This document shows positions 34,494-44,015 of a stretch of DNA of 64,000 bases, in pieces. The notes under the pieces were generated by a model that was not told where the DNA came from, made no database searches, and saw only the letters and a program-made list of their open reading frames with translations. This stretch comes from Paraburkholderia acidicola. Lineage in GTDB: Bacteria > Pseudomonadota > Gammaproteobacteria > Burkholderiales > Burkholderiaceae. The stretch is from assembly GCF_002362315.1 (NCBI RefSeq), contig NZ_MTZV01000004.1:1612001-1676000 (forward strand), in the 5' to 3' direction. Within the stretch, counting starts at the first letter, position 1, and each line of letters starts with the position of its first letter. Made by a program: the position numbers and the translations under genes.

Positions 34494-36125
34494 ATGAAGC
34501 AAAACAAACTGTTGCGCGCGGCACGGCTCACGACGCTCGTCGCGGCCGCAGCGGCATCGATGGCGGGCGCTCAACTGGCGAACGCCGCCGACATCCCGAA
34601 CAAGACCCTCGTCTACTGCTCAGAAGGCAGCCCTGCGGGTTTCGATCCGAGCCAGTACACCACCGGCACCGATTTCACGGCGAATACATTCACCGTCTAT
34701 AACCGCCTCGTCGAATTCGAGCGCGGCGGCACCAAGGTCGAACCCGGCCTCGCCGAATCGTGGGACATCTCGCCGGACGGCAAGACCTACACGTTCCATC
34801 TGCGTCATGGCGTGAAGTTCCAGACCACGGCGTACTTCAAACCCACCCGCGAATTCAACGCGGACGACGTCGTGTTCTCGTTCCAGCGCATGCTCGATCC
34901 GAACCAGCCGTTCCGCAAGGCGTACCCGGCATCGTTCCCGTACTTCACCGACATGGGCCTCGACAAGCTGATCACGAGCGTCGAAAAGATCGACCCGTAC
35001 ACGGTCCGCTTTACGCTGAAGGAAGTGAACGCGCCGTTCATCCAGAACCTCGGGATGGAATTCGCCTCGATCCTGTCTGCTGAATACGCAGATTCGCTGC
35101 TGAAGGCCGGCAAAGCCGCCGACATCAACCAGAAGCCGGTGGGTACGGGTCCGTTTATTTTCCGCAGCTATACGAAGGACGCGACGATCCGCTTCGACGG
35201 CAATCCGGATTACTGGAAGCCGGGTGCCGTGAAGATCTCGAAGCTGATCTTCTCGATCACACCGGATGCAGGCGTGCGCGTGCAGAAGTTGAAGCGCGAC
35301 GAATGCCAGGTGATGAGCTATCCGCGTCCGGCCGACATCGCGCCGCTGAAGGCCGAGCCGAACATCGCGATGCCGTCGCAACCGGGCTTCAACCTCGGTT
35401 ATCTGTCGTACAACGTGTCGCACAAGCCGATCGACAACCTGGTCGTGCGTCAGGCGCTCGACATGGCGATCAACAAGAAGGCGATCATCGAGTCCGTGTA
35501 TCAGGGTGCGGGGCAGCCAGCGACGAACCCGCTGCCGCCGACGCAATGGTCCTACGACAAGAGCCTGAAGAGCGCAGCCTACGATCCGGAAAAGGCGAAG
35601 GCGCTGCTCGCCAAGGCCGGTTTTGCGAACGGTTTCGACATGACGTTGTGGGCGATGCCGGTGCAACGTCCGTACAATCCGAACGGCAAGCTGATGGCCG
35701 AAATGATCCAGGCCGACTGGGCGAAGATCGGCGTGCGCGCGAAGATCGTTACGTATGAGTGGGGCGAGTACATCAAGCGCGCCCACGCGGGTGAAGACGA
35801 TTCGATGCTGATTGGCTGGACTGGCGACAATGGCGATCCGGACAACTGGCTCGGCACGTTGCTCGGCTGCGAAGCGGTGAACGGCAACAACTTCTCGAAG
35901 TGGTGCTATAAGCCGTTCGACGACCTCGTGCAGAAGGGCCGCACGACGTCCGATCAGGCCGAGCGCACGAAGATCTACACGCAGGCACAACAGATCTTCG
36001 CGCAGCAACTGCCGTTCTCGCCGATCGCGCACTCGACGGTGTATCAGCCGGTCAGCAAGAAGGTGATCGACATGCGCATCGAGCCGCTCGGTTACCTGCG
36101 TTTCGACGGTGTGGGCATGCAGTAA
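34494..36125 (+). CDS. dppA: Dipeptide-type ABC transporter substrate-binding protein
   Basis: A 543-residue periplasmic protein with a signal peptide (hydrophobic run ending ANAAD) and the SBP family 5 layout: TLVYCSEGSPAGFDPSQYTT, LAESWDISPDGKTYTFHLRHG and VGTGPFIFRSYTKDATIRFD. It captures peptides or similar ligands for the dpp permease. The ATG at 34494 follows TGGAGGAAAC. It opens a five-gene transporter operon; a hairpin separates it from dppB. Confidence 0.93.
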   Translation: MKQNKLLRAARLTTLVAAAAASMAGAQLANAADIPNKTLVYCSEGSPAGFDPSQYTTGTDFTANTFTVYNRLVEFERGGTKVEPGLAESWDISPDGKTYTFHLRHGVKFQTTAYFKPTREFNADDVVFSFQRMLDPNQPFRKAYPASFPYFTDMGLDKLITSVEKIDPYTVRFTLKEVNAPFIQNLGMEFASILSAEYADSLLKAGKAADINQKPVGTGPFIFRSYTKDATIRFDGNPDYWKPGAVKISKLIFSITPDAGVRVQKLKRDECQVMSYPRPADIAPLKAEPNIAMPSQPGFNLGYLSYNVSHKPIDNLVVRQALDMAINKKAIIESVYQGAGQPATNPLPPTQWSYDKSLKSAAYDPEKAKALLAKAGFANGFDMTLWAMPVQRPYNPNGKLMAEMIQADWAKIGVRAKIVTYEWGEYIKRAHAGEDDSMLIGWTGDNGDPDNWLGTLLGCEAVNGNNFSKWCYKPFDDLVQKGRTTSDQAERTKIYTQAQQIFAQQLPFSPIAHSTVYQPVSKKVIDMRIEPLGYLRFDGVGMQ

Positions 36126-36174
36126 GACTTTCGCGTTAAGCTTTTCGCACGGTTAGAAAACTGGTCGAAATGGT

Positions 36175-36216
36175 CCGGCGACCGGGGTCACAAGCCCTCG
36201 TCGCCGGTTGTGTTTT
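36175..36216 (+). terminator. Hairpin between dppA and dppB
   Basis: CCGGCGAC (36175-36182) pairs with GTCGCCGG (36200-36207), followed by TTGTGTTTT. It is likely a partial terminator or 3' stabiliser that gives more of the binding protein than of the permease, a common pattern in ABC operons. Confidence 0.6.
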
Positions 36217-36244
36217 CCGTTCATCAAGACCATAGGGACGAATC

Positions 36245-37255
36245 ATGTTCCGCTTTGTTTTGCGCCGCATCGGGATGGTGATACCGACCTTCATCGGTAT
36301 TACGATCCTGGCGTTTGCGCTGATTCACCTGATTCCGGGCGATCCCATCGAAGTGATGATGGGCGAGCGTGGAGTCGATCCCGCGATGCACGCCGACGCG
36401 ATGCACCGCCTCGGGCTCGATGAGCCCCTGCCGATGCAGTACATCCACTATGTGGGCCATGCGCTGCATGGCAACCTCGGTACCTCGATCATCACGAATA
36501 CCAGTGTGATGGACGAATTCCTCGCGCGCTTTCCCGCCACGATCGAACTATCCATCTGCGCGATGCTGTTTGCGCTGCTTGTCGGTTTGCCTGCCGGTGT
36601 ATTCGCTGCGTTGCGACGCGGCACGGTCGTCGATCACGGCGTGATGGGCACGGCGTTGACCGGCTACTCGATGCCGATCTTCTGGTGGGGCTTGATCCTC
36701 ATCATGTTCTTCTCGTCAAAGCTTGGCTGGACGCCGGTGTCCGGGCGCATCGCAGTCGAGTACGACATTCCGCACGTCACCGGCTTCATGCTGATCGATG
36801 CGCTGCTCGCCCCCGATGAAGGTTCGTTCAAGTCGGCGCTGAGCCACCTGATCCTGCCGGCGATCGTGCTCGGTACGATCCCGCTCGCCGTGGTCGCCCG
36901 CATGACACGCTCGTCGATGCTCGAAGTGCTGCGCGAAGACTACATCCGGACTGCGCGTGCGAAGGGGTTGTCGCCGGTGCGCGTGATCGTCGTGCATGCG
37001 CTGCGTAACGCGCTGATTCCGGTTGTGACTGTGATCGGCCTGCAGGTCGGCACGCTGCTCGCCGGCGCGGTGCTGACGGAAACGCTGTTCTCGTGGCCCG
37101 GTATCGGTAAATGGTTGATCGATGCGATCGGCCGGCGCGACTATCCGGTCGTGCAGGGCGGCATCCTGATGATCGCGACGCTCGTGATCGTCGTGAACCT
37201 CGTCGTCGACTTGCTGTACGGCGTGTTAAACCCACGCATTCGCCATACGAGGTAG
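36245..37255 (+). CDS. dppB: Dipeptide-type ABC transporter permease DppB
   Basis: A 336-residue permease with six helices. It starts MFRFVLRRIGMVIPTFIGIT and has HLIPGDPIEVMMG and the EAA coupling loop DYIRTARAKGLSPVRVIVVH. It forms the channel with DppC. AGGGACGAATC precedes the ATG. Confidence 0.95.
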   Translation: MFRFVLRRIGMVIPTFIGITILAFALIHLIPGDPIEVMMGERGVDPAMHADAMHRLGLDEPLPMQYIHYVGHALHGNLGTSIITNTSVMDEFLARFPATIELSICAMLFALLVGLPAGVFAALRRGTVVDHGVMGTALTGYSMPIFWWGLILIMFFSSKLGWTPVSGRIAVEYDIPHVTGFMLIDALLAPDEGSFKSALSHLILPAIVLGTIPLAVVARMTRSSMLEVLREDYIRTARAKGLSPVRVIVVHALRNALIPVVTVIGLQVGTLLAGAVLTETLFSWPGIGKWLIDAIGRRDYPVVQGGILMIATLVIVVNLVVDLLYGVLNPRIRHTR

Positions 37256-37264
37256 AAAACAGAT

Positions 37265-38182
37265 ATGGCCGACCTACAAAATACAATCCCCCAGGCAGTC
37301 ACTCCCCCCAGCGGTCGAGCGCTGGCCGTCCGCGAATTCTGGGCGAATTTCTCGCGCAACCGCGGCGCCGTCGGCGCGGGCCTGATCGTGCTGGTGCTGA
37401 TCTTCGTTGCGATCTTCGCGCCGCTCATTTCACCGCATAGCCCGATCGAGCAGTACCGCGACTTCGTGAAGATTCCGCCTGCGTGGCTTGACGGCGGGAA
37501 CTGGAAGTTCATTCTCGGCACCGACGAAGCAGGCCGCGACATCCTCTCGCGCCTGATGTACGGCGCGCGTCTGTCGTTCTGGATCGGCTTCGTTTCCGTC
37601 GTGCTGGCGCTGATTCCGGGCATCGTGCTCGGTCTGATCGCCGCGTTCTTCCAGCGCTGGGCCGATACGCCGATCATGCGCATCATGGACGTGCTGCTTG
37701 CGCTGCCGTCGCTGCTGCTCGCGGTTGCGGTGGTCGCGATCATCGGACCGGGGCTCGTCAACACGATGCTCGCGATCGCAATCGTCGCGCTGCCCGGCTA
37801 TGTGCGTCTCACGCGCGCGTCGGCGCTTGGCGAATTGCAGAAGGAGTACGTGACCGCATCGCGCGTTGCCGGAGCGGGCACGCTGCGGCTGATGTTCTCG
37901 CAGGTGCTGCCGAACTGCACCGCACCGTTGATCGTGCAGGCCACGCTGGGTTTCTCGTCGGCGATTCTCGATGCGGCCGCGCTCGGCTTTCTCGGGCTCG
38001 GTGTGCAACCGCCGTCGGCGGAGTGGGGTGCGATGCTCGCATCCGCGCGTGACTACATCGATAGCGCGTGGTGGATCGTCACCATGCCGGGTCTCTCCAT
38101 CCTGATCTCGGTGCTCGCGATCAATCTGCTCGGCGACGGGCTGCGCGATGCACTCGATCCCAAACTGAAACGGATGGCATGA
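37265..38182 (+). CDS. dppC: Dipeptide-type ABC transporter permease DppC
   Basis: A 305-residue permease. An N-terminal helix (GLIVLVLIFVAIFAPLISPH) precedes FILGTDEAGRDILSRLMYGA, the DppC/OppC signature, and the EAA loop has KEYVTASRVAGAGTLRLMFS. It pairs with DppB; nine bases separate the two genes. Confidence 0.95.
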   Translation: MADLQNTIPQAVTPPSGRALAVREFWANFSRNRGAVGAGLIVLVLIFVAIFAPLISPHSPIEQYRDFVKIPPAWLDGGNWKFILGTDEAGRDILSRLMYGARLSFWIGFVSVVLALIPGIVLGLIAAFFQRWADTPIMRIMDVLLALPSLLLAVAVVAIIGPGLVNTMLAIAIVALPGYVRLTRASALGELQKEYVTASRVAGAGTLRLMFSQVLPNCTAPLIVQATLGFSSAILDAAALGFLGLGVQPPSAEWGAMLASARDYIDSAWWIVTMPGLSILISVLAINLLGDGLRDALDPKLKRMA

Positions 38183-38183
38183 G

Positions 38184-39182
38184 ATGAGTAATTTACTGAC
38201 CATCCGCAATCTGGCTGTGAATTTCAACGGCCTGCCCGCAGTGGACCGCCTCAACCTCGACGTCGCGCCCGGCGAAGTCGTCGGCGTCGTCGGCGAATCG
38301 GGTTCCGGCAAGAGCGTCACGATGATGGCGCTGATGGGCCTGATCGATGCGCCCGGCAAGGTCAGCGCCGACGAGGTCACGTTCGACGGCAAGGATCTGC
38401 TGAACGCCTCGGCAAGAGAGCGCCGCAAGATCATTGGCAAAGATGTCGCGATGGTGTTCCAGGACGCGCTGACGAGCCTGAACCCGAGCTACACCGTCGG
38501 CTACCAGATCAAGGAAGTGCTGAAGCTGCACGAAGGGCTGCGTGGCGACACGTTGAACCGGCGCGCGCTCGAACTGCTCGACCAGGTCGGCATTCCCGAT
38601 GCGAAGAACCGCATCGGCTCGTTTCCGCACCAGATGTCAGGCGGCATGAACCAGCGCGTCATGATCGCAATGGCGGTGGCGTGCAACCCGAAGCTGCTGA
38701 TTGCCGACGAACCGACCACCGCACTCGACGTGACGATCCAGGCGCAGATCATGGAGCTGCTCGTCAAGCTGCAGAAGGAACGCGGCATGGCGCTCGTGCT
38801 GATTTCGCACGATCTTGCGGTTGTCTCCGAAGTCGCGCAGCGCGTCGCCGTCATGTATGCCGGCGAGGTGATCGAGACGAATCGCGTGCCCGATATTTTC
38901 GCGGCCCCGCATCATCCGTATACGGAGGCGCTGCTCGCGGCGATTCCCGAGCACAATGTGGGGGCTGTGCGGCTTGCCGCGTTGCCGGGTATGGTGCCAG
39001 GGCGCGACGACCGCCCGCGCGGTTGCCTGTTCGCGCCGCGCTGCAAGTATGTCGTCGACGATTGCATGAAGGCACGGCCGGCGCTTGCACCGCTTCCTGA
39101 CCACAGCGATGCGATGCTGGTTCGCTGTATCAAGCCGCTCAACCTCACCACCGACGCAATTCGACACGGAGGCGCACGATGA
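38184..39182 (+). CDS. dppD: Dipeptide-type ABC transporter ATPase DppD
   Basis: A 332-residue ATPase with Walker A VGESGSGKSV, ABC signature SGGMNQRVMIAMA, Walker B LLIADEPTTALD and the C-terminal oligopeptide domain with GCLFAPRCKYVVDDC. It energises uptake together with DppF. It starts one base after the dppC stop and overlaps dppF by four bases (ATGA). Confidence 0.95.
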   Translation: MSNLLTIRNLAVNFNGLPAVDRLNLDVAPGEVVGVVGESGSGKSVTMMALMGLIDAPGKVSADEVTFDGKDLLNASARERRKIIGKDVAMVFQDALTSLNPSYTVGYQIKEVLKLHEGLRGDTLNRRALELLDQVGIPDAKNRIGSFPHQMSGGMNQRVMIAMAVACNPKLLIADEPTTALDVTIQAQIMELLVKLQKERGMALVLISHDLAVVSEVAQRVAVMYAGEVIETNRVPDIFAAPHHPYTEALLAAIPEHNVGAVRLAALPGMVPGRDDRPRGCLFAPRCKYVVDDCMKARPALAPLPDHSDAMLVRCIKPLNLTTDAIRHGGAR

Positions 39183-40195
39183 ATGCAGTACCCGAAGCGC
39201 GCCGTGACGCGCATCCCGGCGGCCCCGTACTCGTCGCCGAGCAACTGGCGAAGCACTACGACGTGCGCCGCAGCATGTTCAGCAGCGGTACGGTGAAGGC
39301 GCTGAACGGTGTGTCGTTTGCGCTCGAACGCGGCAAGACGTTAGCGGTAGTCGGCGAGTCCGGCTGCGGCAAATCGACGCTCGCGCGGCAACTGACGATG
39401 ATCGAGCCGCCCACCTCGGGCCGCCTGCTCGTGGACGGCGAGGACGTGGCCGGTGCCGATCGTGCAAAGGTCGCGGCGCTGCGCCGCCGTGTGCAGATGG
39501 TGTTCCAGAACCCGTTTGCGTCGCTGAATCCGCGCAAGACCGTCGAGCAAACACTCGGCGAACCGCTCGCGATCAATACGCCGGCCAGCGCCACCGAGCG
39601 CGCCGACCGGATCGCGCAGATGATGCGCACCGTCGGCCTGCGGCCGGAGCACGCGAAGCGCTATCCGCACATGTTCTCCGGCGGCCAGCGCCAGCGCGTC
39701 GCGATCGCGCGAGCGATGATCCTCGATCCGCAGATCGTCGTTGCTGACGAACCGGTCTCCGCGCTCGACGTGTCGATCCAGGCGCAGATTCTCAATCTGT
39801 TCATGGATCTGCAGGAGCAGTTCAAGACCAGCTATGTGTTCATCTCGCACAACCTGTCGGTGGTTGAACACATCGCCGACGATGTGATGGTGATGTACTT
39901 CGGCGGCGTGGCGGAACTGGGCGACAAGCAGCGGATCTTTTCGCATCCGCGGCATCCGTACACGCGGGCATTGATGTCGGCCACGCCGTCGATCTTCGAG
40001 GCGGATCGCAGCATCAAGATCAAGCTGCAGGGAGAAATGCCGTCGCCGCTCAATCCGCCGTCGGGTTGCACGTTCCATCAGCGGTGCCCGTATGTCATCG
40101 ACCGCTGCCGCAGCGAAGAACCGAAGCTGCGCGAAGTGGATGGGCGCCAGGTGTCGTGTCACCGTGCTGAGGAGGTGGGGGAAGCGGATGCCTGA
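39179..40195 (+). CDS. dppF: Dipeptide-type ABC transporter ATPase DppF
   Basis: A 338-residue ATPase with Walker A VGESGCGKST, signature SGGQRQRVAIARAM, Walker B VVADEPVSALD and a C-terminal GCTFHQRCPYVIDRC motif like that of DppD. It forms a heterodimer with DppD. It overlaps both neighbours slightly, so all are likely co-translated. Confidence 0.95.
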   Translation: MNAVPEARRDAHPGGPVLVAEQLAKHYDVRRSMFSSGTVKALNGVSFALERGKTLAVVGESGCGKSTLARQLTMIEPPTSGRLLVDGEDVAGADRAKVAALRRRVQMVFQNPFASLNPRKTVEQTLGEPLAINTPASATERADRIAQMMRTVGLRPEHAKRYPHMFSGGQRQRVAIARAMILDPQIVVADEPVSALDVSIQAQILNLFMDLQEQFKTSYVFISHNLSVVEHIADDVMVMYFGGVAELGDKQRIFSHPRHPYTRALMSATPSIFEADRSIKIKLQGEMPSPLNPPSGCTFHQRCPYVIDRCRSEEPKLREVDGRQVSCHRAEEVGEADA

Positions 40196-41348
40196 AGCGT
40201 CGGCGGCGCGTCGTCCTGCGCGCCGCCTGCGTGAGGGCGGCCGCCGCGCCGTTTTCACGCGGCGCCGGGCGACGCTCGCGCTGGCGTTTGCCGTTGCGTT
40301 GAGCTGCGGTTACGCGACATTCGCGCCACACCTGTATTTCTCCGGTTTTCTGCTTGCCTCCGCGTATGCAGCCGGCGCGTCGGCCAACACGCCGACGCAG
40401 AGCGGACGGGCCGCGCTGGCGGCACCATCCGCACCACCGCGCGCAACGCTGCCCGGTTTCAATCCACCGCCGCCCAGTGCCGGCACGACCGCGAGCGGCC
40501 GGGTGCGCACCCAGCCCGCCCGCATGCCGTTCTATGTCGCCACGCGCGGCACGACCACCATCTATCTGCTCGGCACGCTGCACGTAGGCGACCCCGCCGA
40601 CTACCCGCCGAATCAACCGTTTCGTCGGCCAATTCTCGGCGCGCTTGCCGCATCGCCGACGCTCGCGCTCGAACTCTCGCCGGACGATCTGCTGGTATCG
40701 CAGGACGACGTGTCGCGCTACGGCGTCTGTTCGCGGCCATGCTTGCCACGGCTGCTGCCCGAGCCGCTATGGCGCAAGCTCGAAGCACGACTGCGCGGCA
40801 ATCCCGACGCGCTCGACGAGATCAAGAAGATGCGGCCGTGGCTCGCATCGCTGCTCGTCGAAACCTACGATTCGCTGAGCGCCGGCCTGCAGACCGAATA
40901 CGGCACCGAGGCGCAGTTGCAAAACATCTATCTGCGCTCGAAGGGCAAGATCGTCGGGCTCGAGACGTTGTCGGAACAGATGCGCGCGTTCACCGGACTC
41001 TCGCTGGCCCAGCAGCGTGAAATGCTCGCGCAGGACCTCGCGCAGACACCGGCGGAAAACGTCGCGGATGTGGAAGCGTTGCTGCGTCTATGGCGGGTCG
41101 GTGATGCGGATGCGATCGCCGCGTGGGAAACCGCGAAGTCGGAAAAGCTCGCGCACGATCCACGGGTCGCCGCGTCGATCGACAACAAGATCCTGGTTGA
41201 ACGCAACCGGCGCTTCGTCGCGCGGATGCTGCTGATCGCCGGGTCGAACAAGCCGGTGTTCGTGGCGATCGGCGCATTGCATCTGGGTGGGCCGAAGGGC
41301 GTGCTGCAGCTGTTGCGGCAGCACGGGTTCATCGTCGATCCCTACTGA
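40188..41348 (+). CDS. TraB/GumN family protein
   Basis: A 386-residue protein with a basic N-terminus, one hydrophobic segment (LALAFAVALSCGYATFA) and a TraB/GumN domain: TTTIYLLGTLHVGDPADYPP (GTLH motif) and VFVAIGALHLGGPKGVLQLL (GALH motif). The two His-containing motifs mark this family, some members of which are metal-dependent proteases. The ATG at 40188 has a GAGGAGG site and overlaps dppF by eight bases, tying it to the transporter operon. Its substrate is unknown. Confidence 0.85.
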   Translation: MPEASAARRPARRLREGGRRAVFTRRRATLALAFAVALSCGYATFAPHLYFSGFLLASAYAAGASANTPTQSGRAALAAPSAPPRATLPGFNPPPPSAGTTASGRVRTQPARMPFYVATRGTTTIYLLGTLHVGDPADYPPNQPFRRPILGALAASPTLALELSPDDLLVSQDDVSRYGVCSRPCLPRLLPEPLWRKLEARLRGNPDALDEIKKMRPWLASLLVETYDSLSAGLQTEYGTEAQLQNIYLRSKGKIVGLETLSEQMRAFTGLSLAQQREMLAQDLAQTPAENVADVEALLRLWRVGDADAIAAWETAKSEKLAHDPRVAASIDNKILVERNRRFVARMLLIAGSNKPVFVAIGALHLGGPKGVLQLLRQHGFIVDPY

Positions 41349-41381
41349 GCGCACCGCGGCATAAACACAACTCAACGCAGC

Positions 41382-42338
41382 TCAGCGGAACATCAGGAAG
41401 TTAAGCAGGAAGATATTCACGACCAGCAGACTCAACGCAGTCGGTATCTGCACCTTGATGACCGCGTTCTTGTCAGGCAGTTCGAGCAGCGCGGCCGGCA
41501 CCATGTTGAAGTTCGCGGCCATCGGCGTCATCAGCGTGCCGCAGTAGCCGGAGAACATGCCGATCGCGACCATCACCGCCGGGTTGCCGTGAAACACATT
41601 GACGAGAATCGGCACACCGACGCCGCCTGTCATCACCGGAAACGCCGCGAAGCCGTTGCCCATCACCATCGTGAAGAGCGCCATCCCGATGCAGTACACC
41701 GCCACGGCGACGAGCCGGTAGTCGAGGCTGATGTACGCGGTCGTCACGTGCGCGACCGCCTTGCCGACACCCGCATCCGAGAACACGAGGCCGAGCATGC
41801 CGAGCATCTGCGGCAGCACCGCGGCCCACGACAGCGCATCGACGAGCCGGCGCGTTTCCTTCATCGACTGGCCGACCGTGTCGCGTGTGATCACGCATGC
41901 GATAGCGAGCGCGATCACACAGCCGATGCCAAAGCCAATCAGCGTGACGCTCTTCAGCTCGACGAGCGGCACGCCGCCGAACACGAGGTGGCTCGCGCCG
42001 AGCGTGATGATGACGGTGACGACCGGAATGGTCAGCGCGGGGATGAAGAGCCGGTTGCCGAGACGTTTTGCGCTGGCTTCGCGCGCTTCGCCGGATAGCA
42101 CCTTCGGTTTGGCCGCCGTCACGCCGCCGAAGCCGGCGATCAGCGCCATCGCGATGACCAGCACACCGACCACTTCCGCGGGCAGACGGTCGCCGATCAG
42201 GAAGATCAGTGCGTACAGGATCCAGAAGCCGCCGGCTGTGAAGCGGCGCGGATGGTCGCGATCGCTGAGGATCATTCCGCCCACCACCAGCAGCACGATG
42301 CCGAGCAGCCAGAACAGATAGTTGATGGTGATCGTCAT
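41382..42338 (-). CDS. DUF979 membrane protein (putative 5-oxoproline transporter part)
   Basis: A 318-residue membrane protein with nine or ten hydrophobic helices (start MTITINYLFWLLGIVLLVVG; conserved VMGNGFAAFPVMTGGVGVPI and GYCGTLMTPMAANFNMVPA). DUF979 proteins pair with DUF969 proteins and are repeatedly found next to 5-oxoprolinase genes, which suggests a transporter. It is the last gene of the pxp operon and overlaps the DUF969 gene by four bases. Confidence 0.85.
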   Translation of the reverse strand: MTITINYLFWLLGIVLLVVGGMILSDRDHPRRFTAGGFWILYALIFLIGDRLPAEVVGVLVIAMALIAGFGGVTAAKPKVLSGEAREASAKRLGNRLFIPALTIPVVTVIITLGASHLVFGGVPLVELKSVTLIGFGIGCVIALAIACVITRDTVGQSMKETRRLVDALSWAAVLPQMLGMLGLVFSDAGVGKAVAHVTTAYISLDYRLVAVAVYCIGMALFTMVMGNGFAAFPVMTGGVGVPILVNVFHGNPAVMVAIGMFSGYCGTLMTPMAANFNMVPAALLELPDKNAVIKVQIPTALSLLVVNIFLLNFLMFR

Positions 42339-43066
42339 GTGCGGTCTCCCGTCGCCGATGTGTTTGCTGCGTCGTTATTGCCGCGCAGTTCTCGCTCGAG
42401 CCTGCGATCGAGCAACAGCAACCGGAAGCCATGAATCAGGAACGCGCAGATGGCCGTCGGGATACCCCACACCGCGACGTGCAGCGGCTCGACGACGATG
42501 CCCAGTTCCTTCAGGAACGTGACCATCAGCACGATCGCGCCGAATGCCACGAAGATGTCTTCGCCGAAGAACAAGCCAACGTTGTCGGTGGCCGCGGCGT
42601 AGGCGCGCAGCCGGTAGCGCACCGCATCGCTGAGCTTGCCGAAGCGGGTTTCGGTGGCGCCTTCGGCCATCGGTGCGACGAGCGGGCGCACCATCTGCGG
42701 ATGGCCGCCGAGGCCGGTCAGACCCACCGCTGCCGTCAGCTCGCGCACCAGCAGATAGACGATCAGCAGGCGCCCGGCGGTAGCCGCCTTGATCCCGCCG
42801 ATCCAGGCCTGCGCGCGCTCGCGTAGACCGTGCCGCTCGAGCAATCCGATCACCGCGAGCGGCAGAAAAAGTATGAGCGGGATGTTGCGTGTCTTGATGA
42901 AGCCGCTGCCGATGGCGGCAAGGATCCGGTCTGGCGGGAAGTGTGCGGCGAGTGCCGTGACAATCGACGCGACCGCAACGATCAGCATTGGGTTAAAGCG
43001 CAGCACAAACCCAACGATGATGACGGCCACGCCGATAAGCGGCCATAAATTGACTGTTGTCTGCAT
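42335..43066 (-). CDS. DUF969 membrane protein (putative 5-oxoproline transporter part)
   Basis: A 243-residue membrane protein starting MQTTVNLWPLIGVAVIIVGF, with conserved GGIKAATAGRLLIVYLLVRE and GLGGHPQMVRPLVAPMAEGA. It is the partner of the DUF979 protein. The ATG at 43066 starts the first helix; a 37-codon extension has no membrane or family features. The 188-base gap to pxpA holds a small hairpin but no gene. Confidence 0.85.
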   Translation of the reverse strand: MQTTVNLWPLIGVAVIIVGFVLRFNPMLIVAVASIVTALAAHFPPDRILAAIGSGFIKTRNIPLILFLPLAVIGLLERHGLRERAQAWIGGIKAATAGRLLIVYLLVRELTAAVGLTGLGGHPQMVRPLVAPMAEGATETRFGKLSDAVRYRLRAYAAATDNVGLFFGEDIFVAFGAIVLMVTFLKELGIVVEPLHVAVWGIPTAICAFLIHGFRLLLLDRRLERELRGNNDAANTSATGDRT

Positions 43067-43254
43067 TCCGATCTCCAAACGGGTGTTTACCGGGTGGCCG
43101 TCTGGCGCAGCCGACCCGGGCCAGTGCACGGACGTGCCGTGCGCCTTTTTGCATGCTGCGGCTCTTGGCGGCCGCATGGGTACTGCTTCTCTCGTTTATT
43201 GCGGTTAGTGCGATTGGTGCAGTTGATGTGGGCACTGCATGGCTGCTGCTGCGC

Positions 43255-44007
43255 TCAGCCCCGAACCGTCGCGGCCGCCTGTACATCGATACCGGCTTCG
43301 TCGAGTGCCGCGCGAATCCGTCGCGCGAACGCCAGCGCGTGCGGGCCGTCACCGTGCAGGCAGATCGTCTGCGCATTCAGCGCGACCCACTGGCCGTTCA
43401 CCGCCTGCACGCGATGCTCGCGGATCATCGACAGCGTGCGGGCGAGCACGAGTTCTTCGTCATCGAGCAGCGCGCCGGGCTCCTTGCGCGGCACGAGCGA
43501 GCCGTCGGCCTGATAGCCGCGGTCGGCGAACACTTCTTCGATTGCGGTTAGTCCTGCGGCGCGCGCCGCCGAGACGAGCCCGCTGCTGGCGAGTGCGAAC
43601 ACCGCCATCGACGGATCGAAATCGTGGACCGCCGACACGATCGCATCGGCAATTTTCGGGTCGCGTGCCGCCTGGTTGTAGAGCGCGCCGTGCGGCTTGA
43701 CGTGCACGAGGCGGCCGCCCTCGGCCTGGGCGATCGCCGCCAGCGCGCCTAGCTGATACAGCACCCCGGCGTAGATCTCGCTGGCCGGCAGATGCATTTC
43801 CTTGCGGCCGAAATTCTCTGGATCGTTGAAGCTCGGATGCGCACCGATCGACACGCCTTTCTCGACGGCCCACCGCACGCAGTCGCGCATCGCGTTGGCG
43901 TCGCCCGCGTGCCAGCCGCACGCGATGTTGGCGGAGCTGACGAGGTCGAGCAGCGCTTCGTCGGAGCCACAGCCTTCGCCGAGATCGGCGTTGAGATCGA
44001 TTTCCAT
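43255..44007 (-). CDS. pxpA: 5-oxoprolinase subunit A (LamB/YcsF family)
   Basis: A 250-residue protein with the family start MEIDLNADLGEGCGSDEALL and conserved VSSANIACGWHAGD, HPSFNDPENFGRK and HVKPHGALYN. PxpABC hydrolyses the damage product 5-oxoproline to glutamate using ATP. The three subunit genes lie together here with the order B-C-A. Confidence 0.96.
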   Translation of the reverse strand: MEIDLNADLGEGCGSDEALLDLVSSANIACGWHAGDANAMRDCVRWAVEKGVSIGAHPSFNDPENFGRKEMHLPASEIYAGVLYQLGALAAIAQAEGGRLVHVKPHGALYNQAARDPKIADAIVSAVHDFDPSMAVFALASSGLVSAARAAGLTAIEEVFADRGYQADGSLVPRKEPGALLDDEELVLARTLSMIREHRVQAVNGQWVALNAQTICLHGDGPHALAFARRIRAALDEAGIDVQAAATVRG

Positions 44008-44015
44008 AATGTCCT

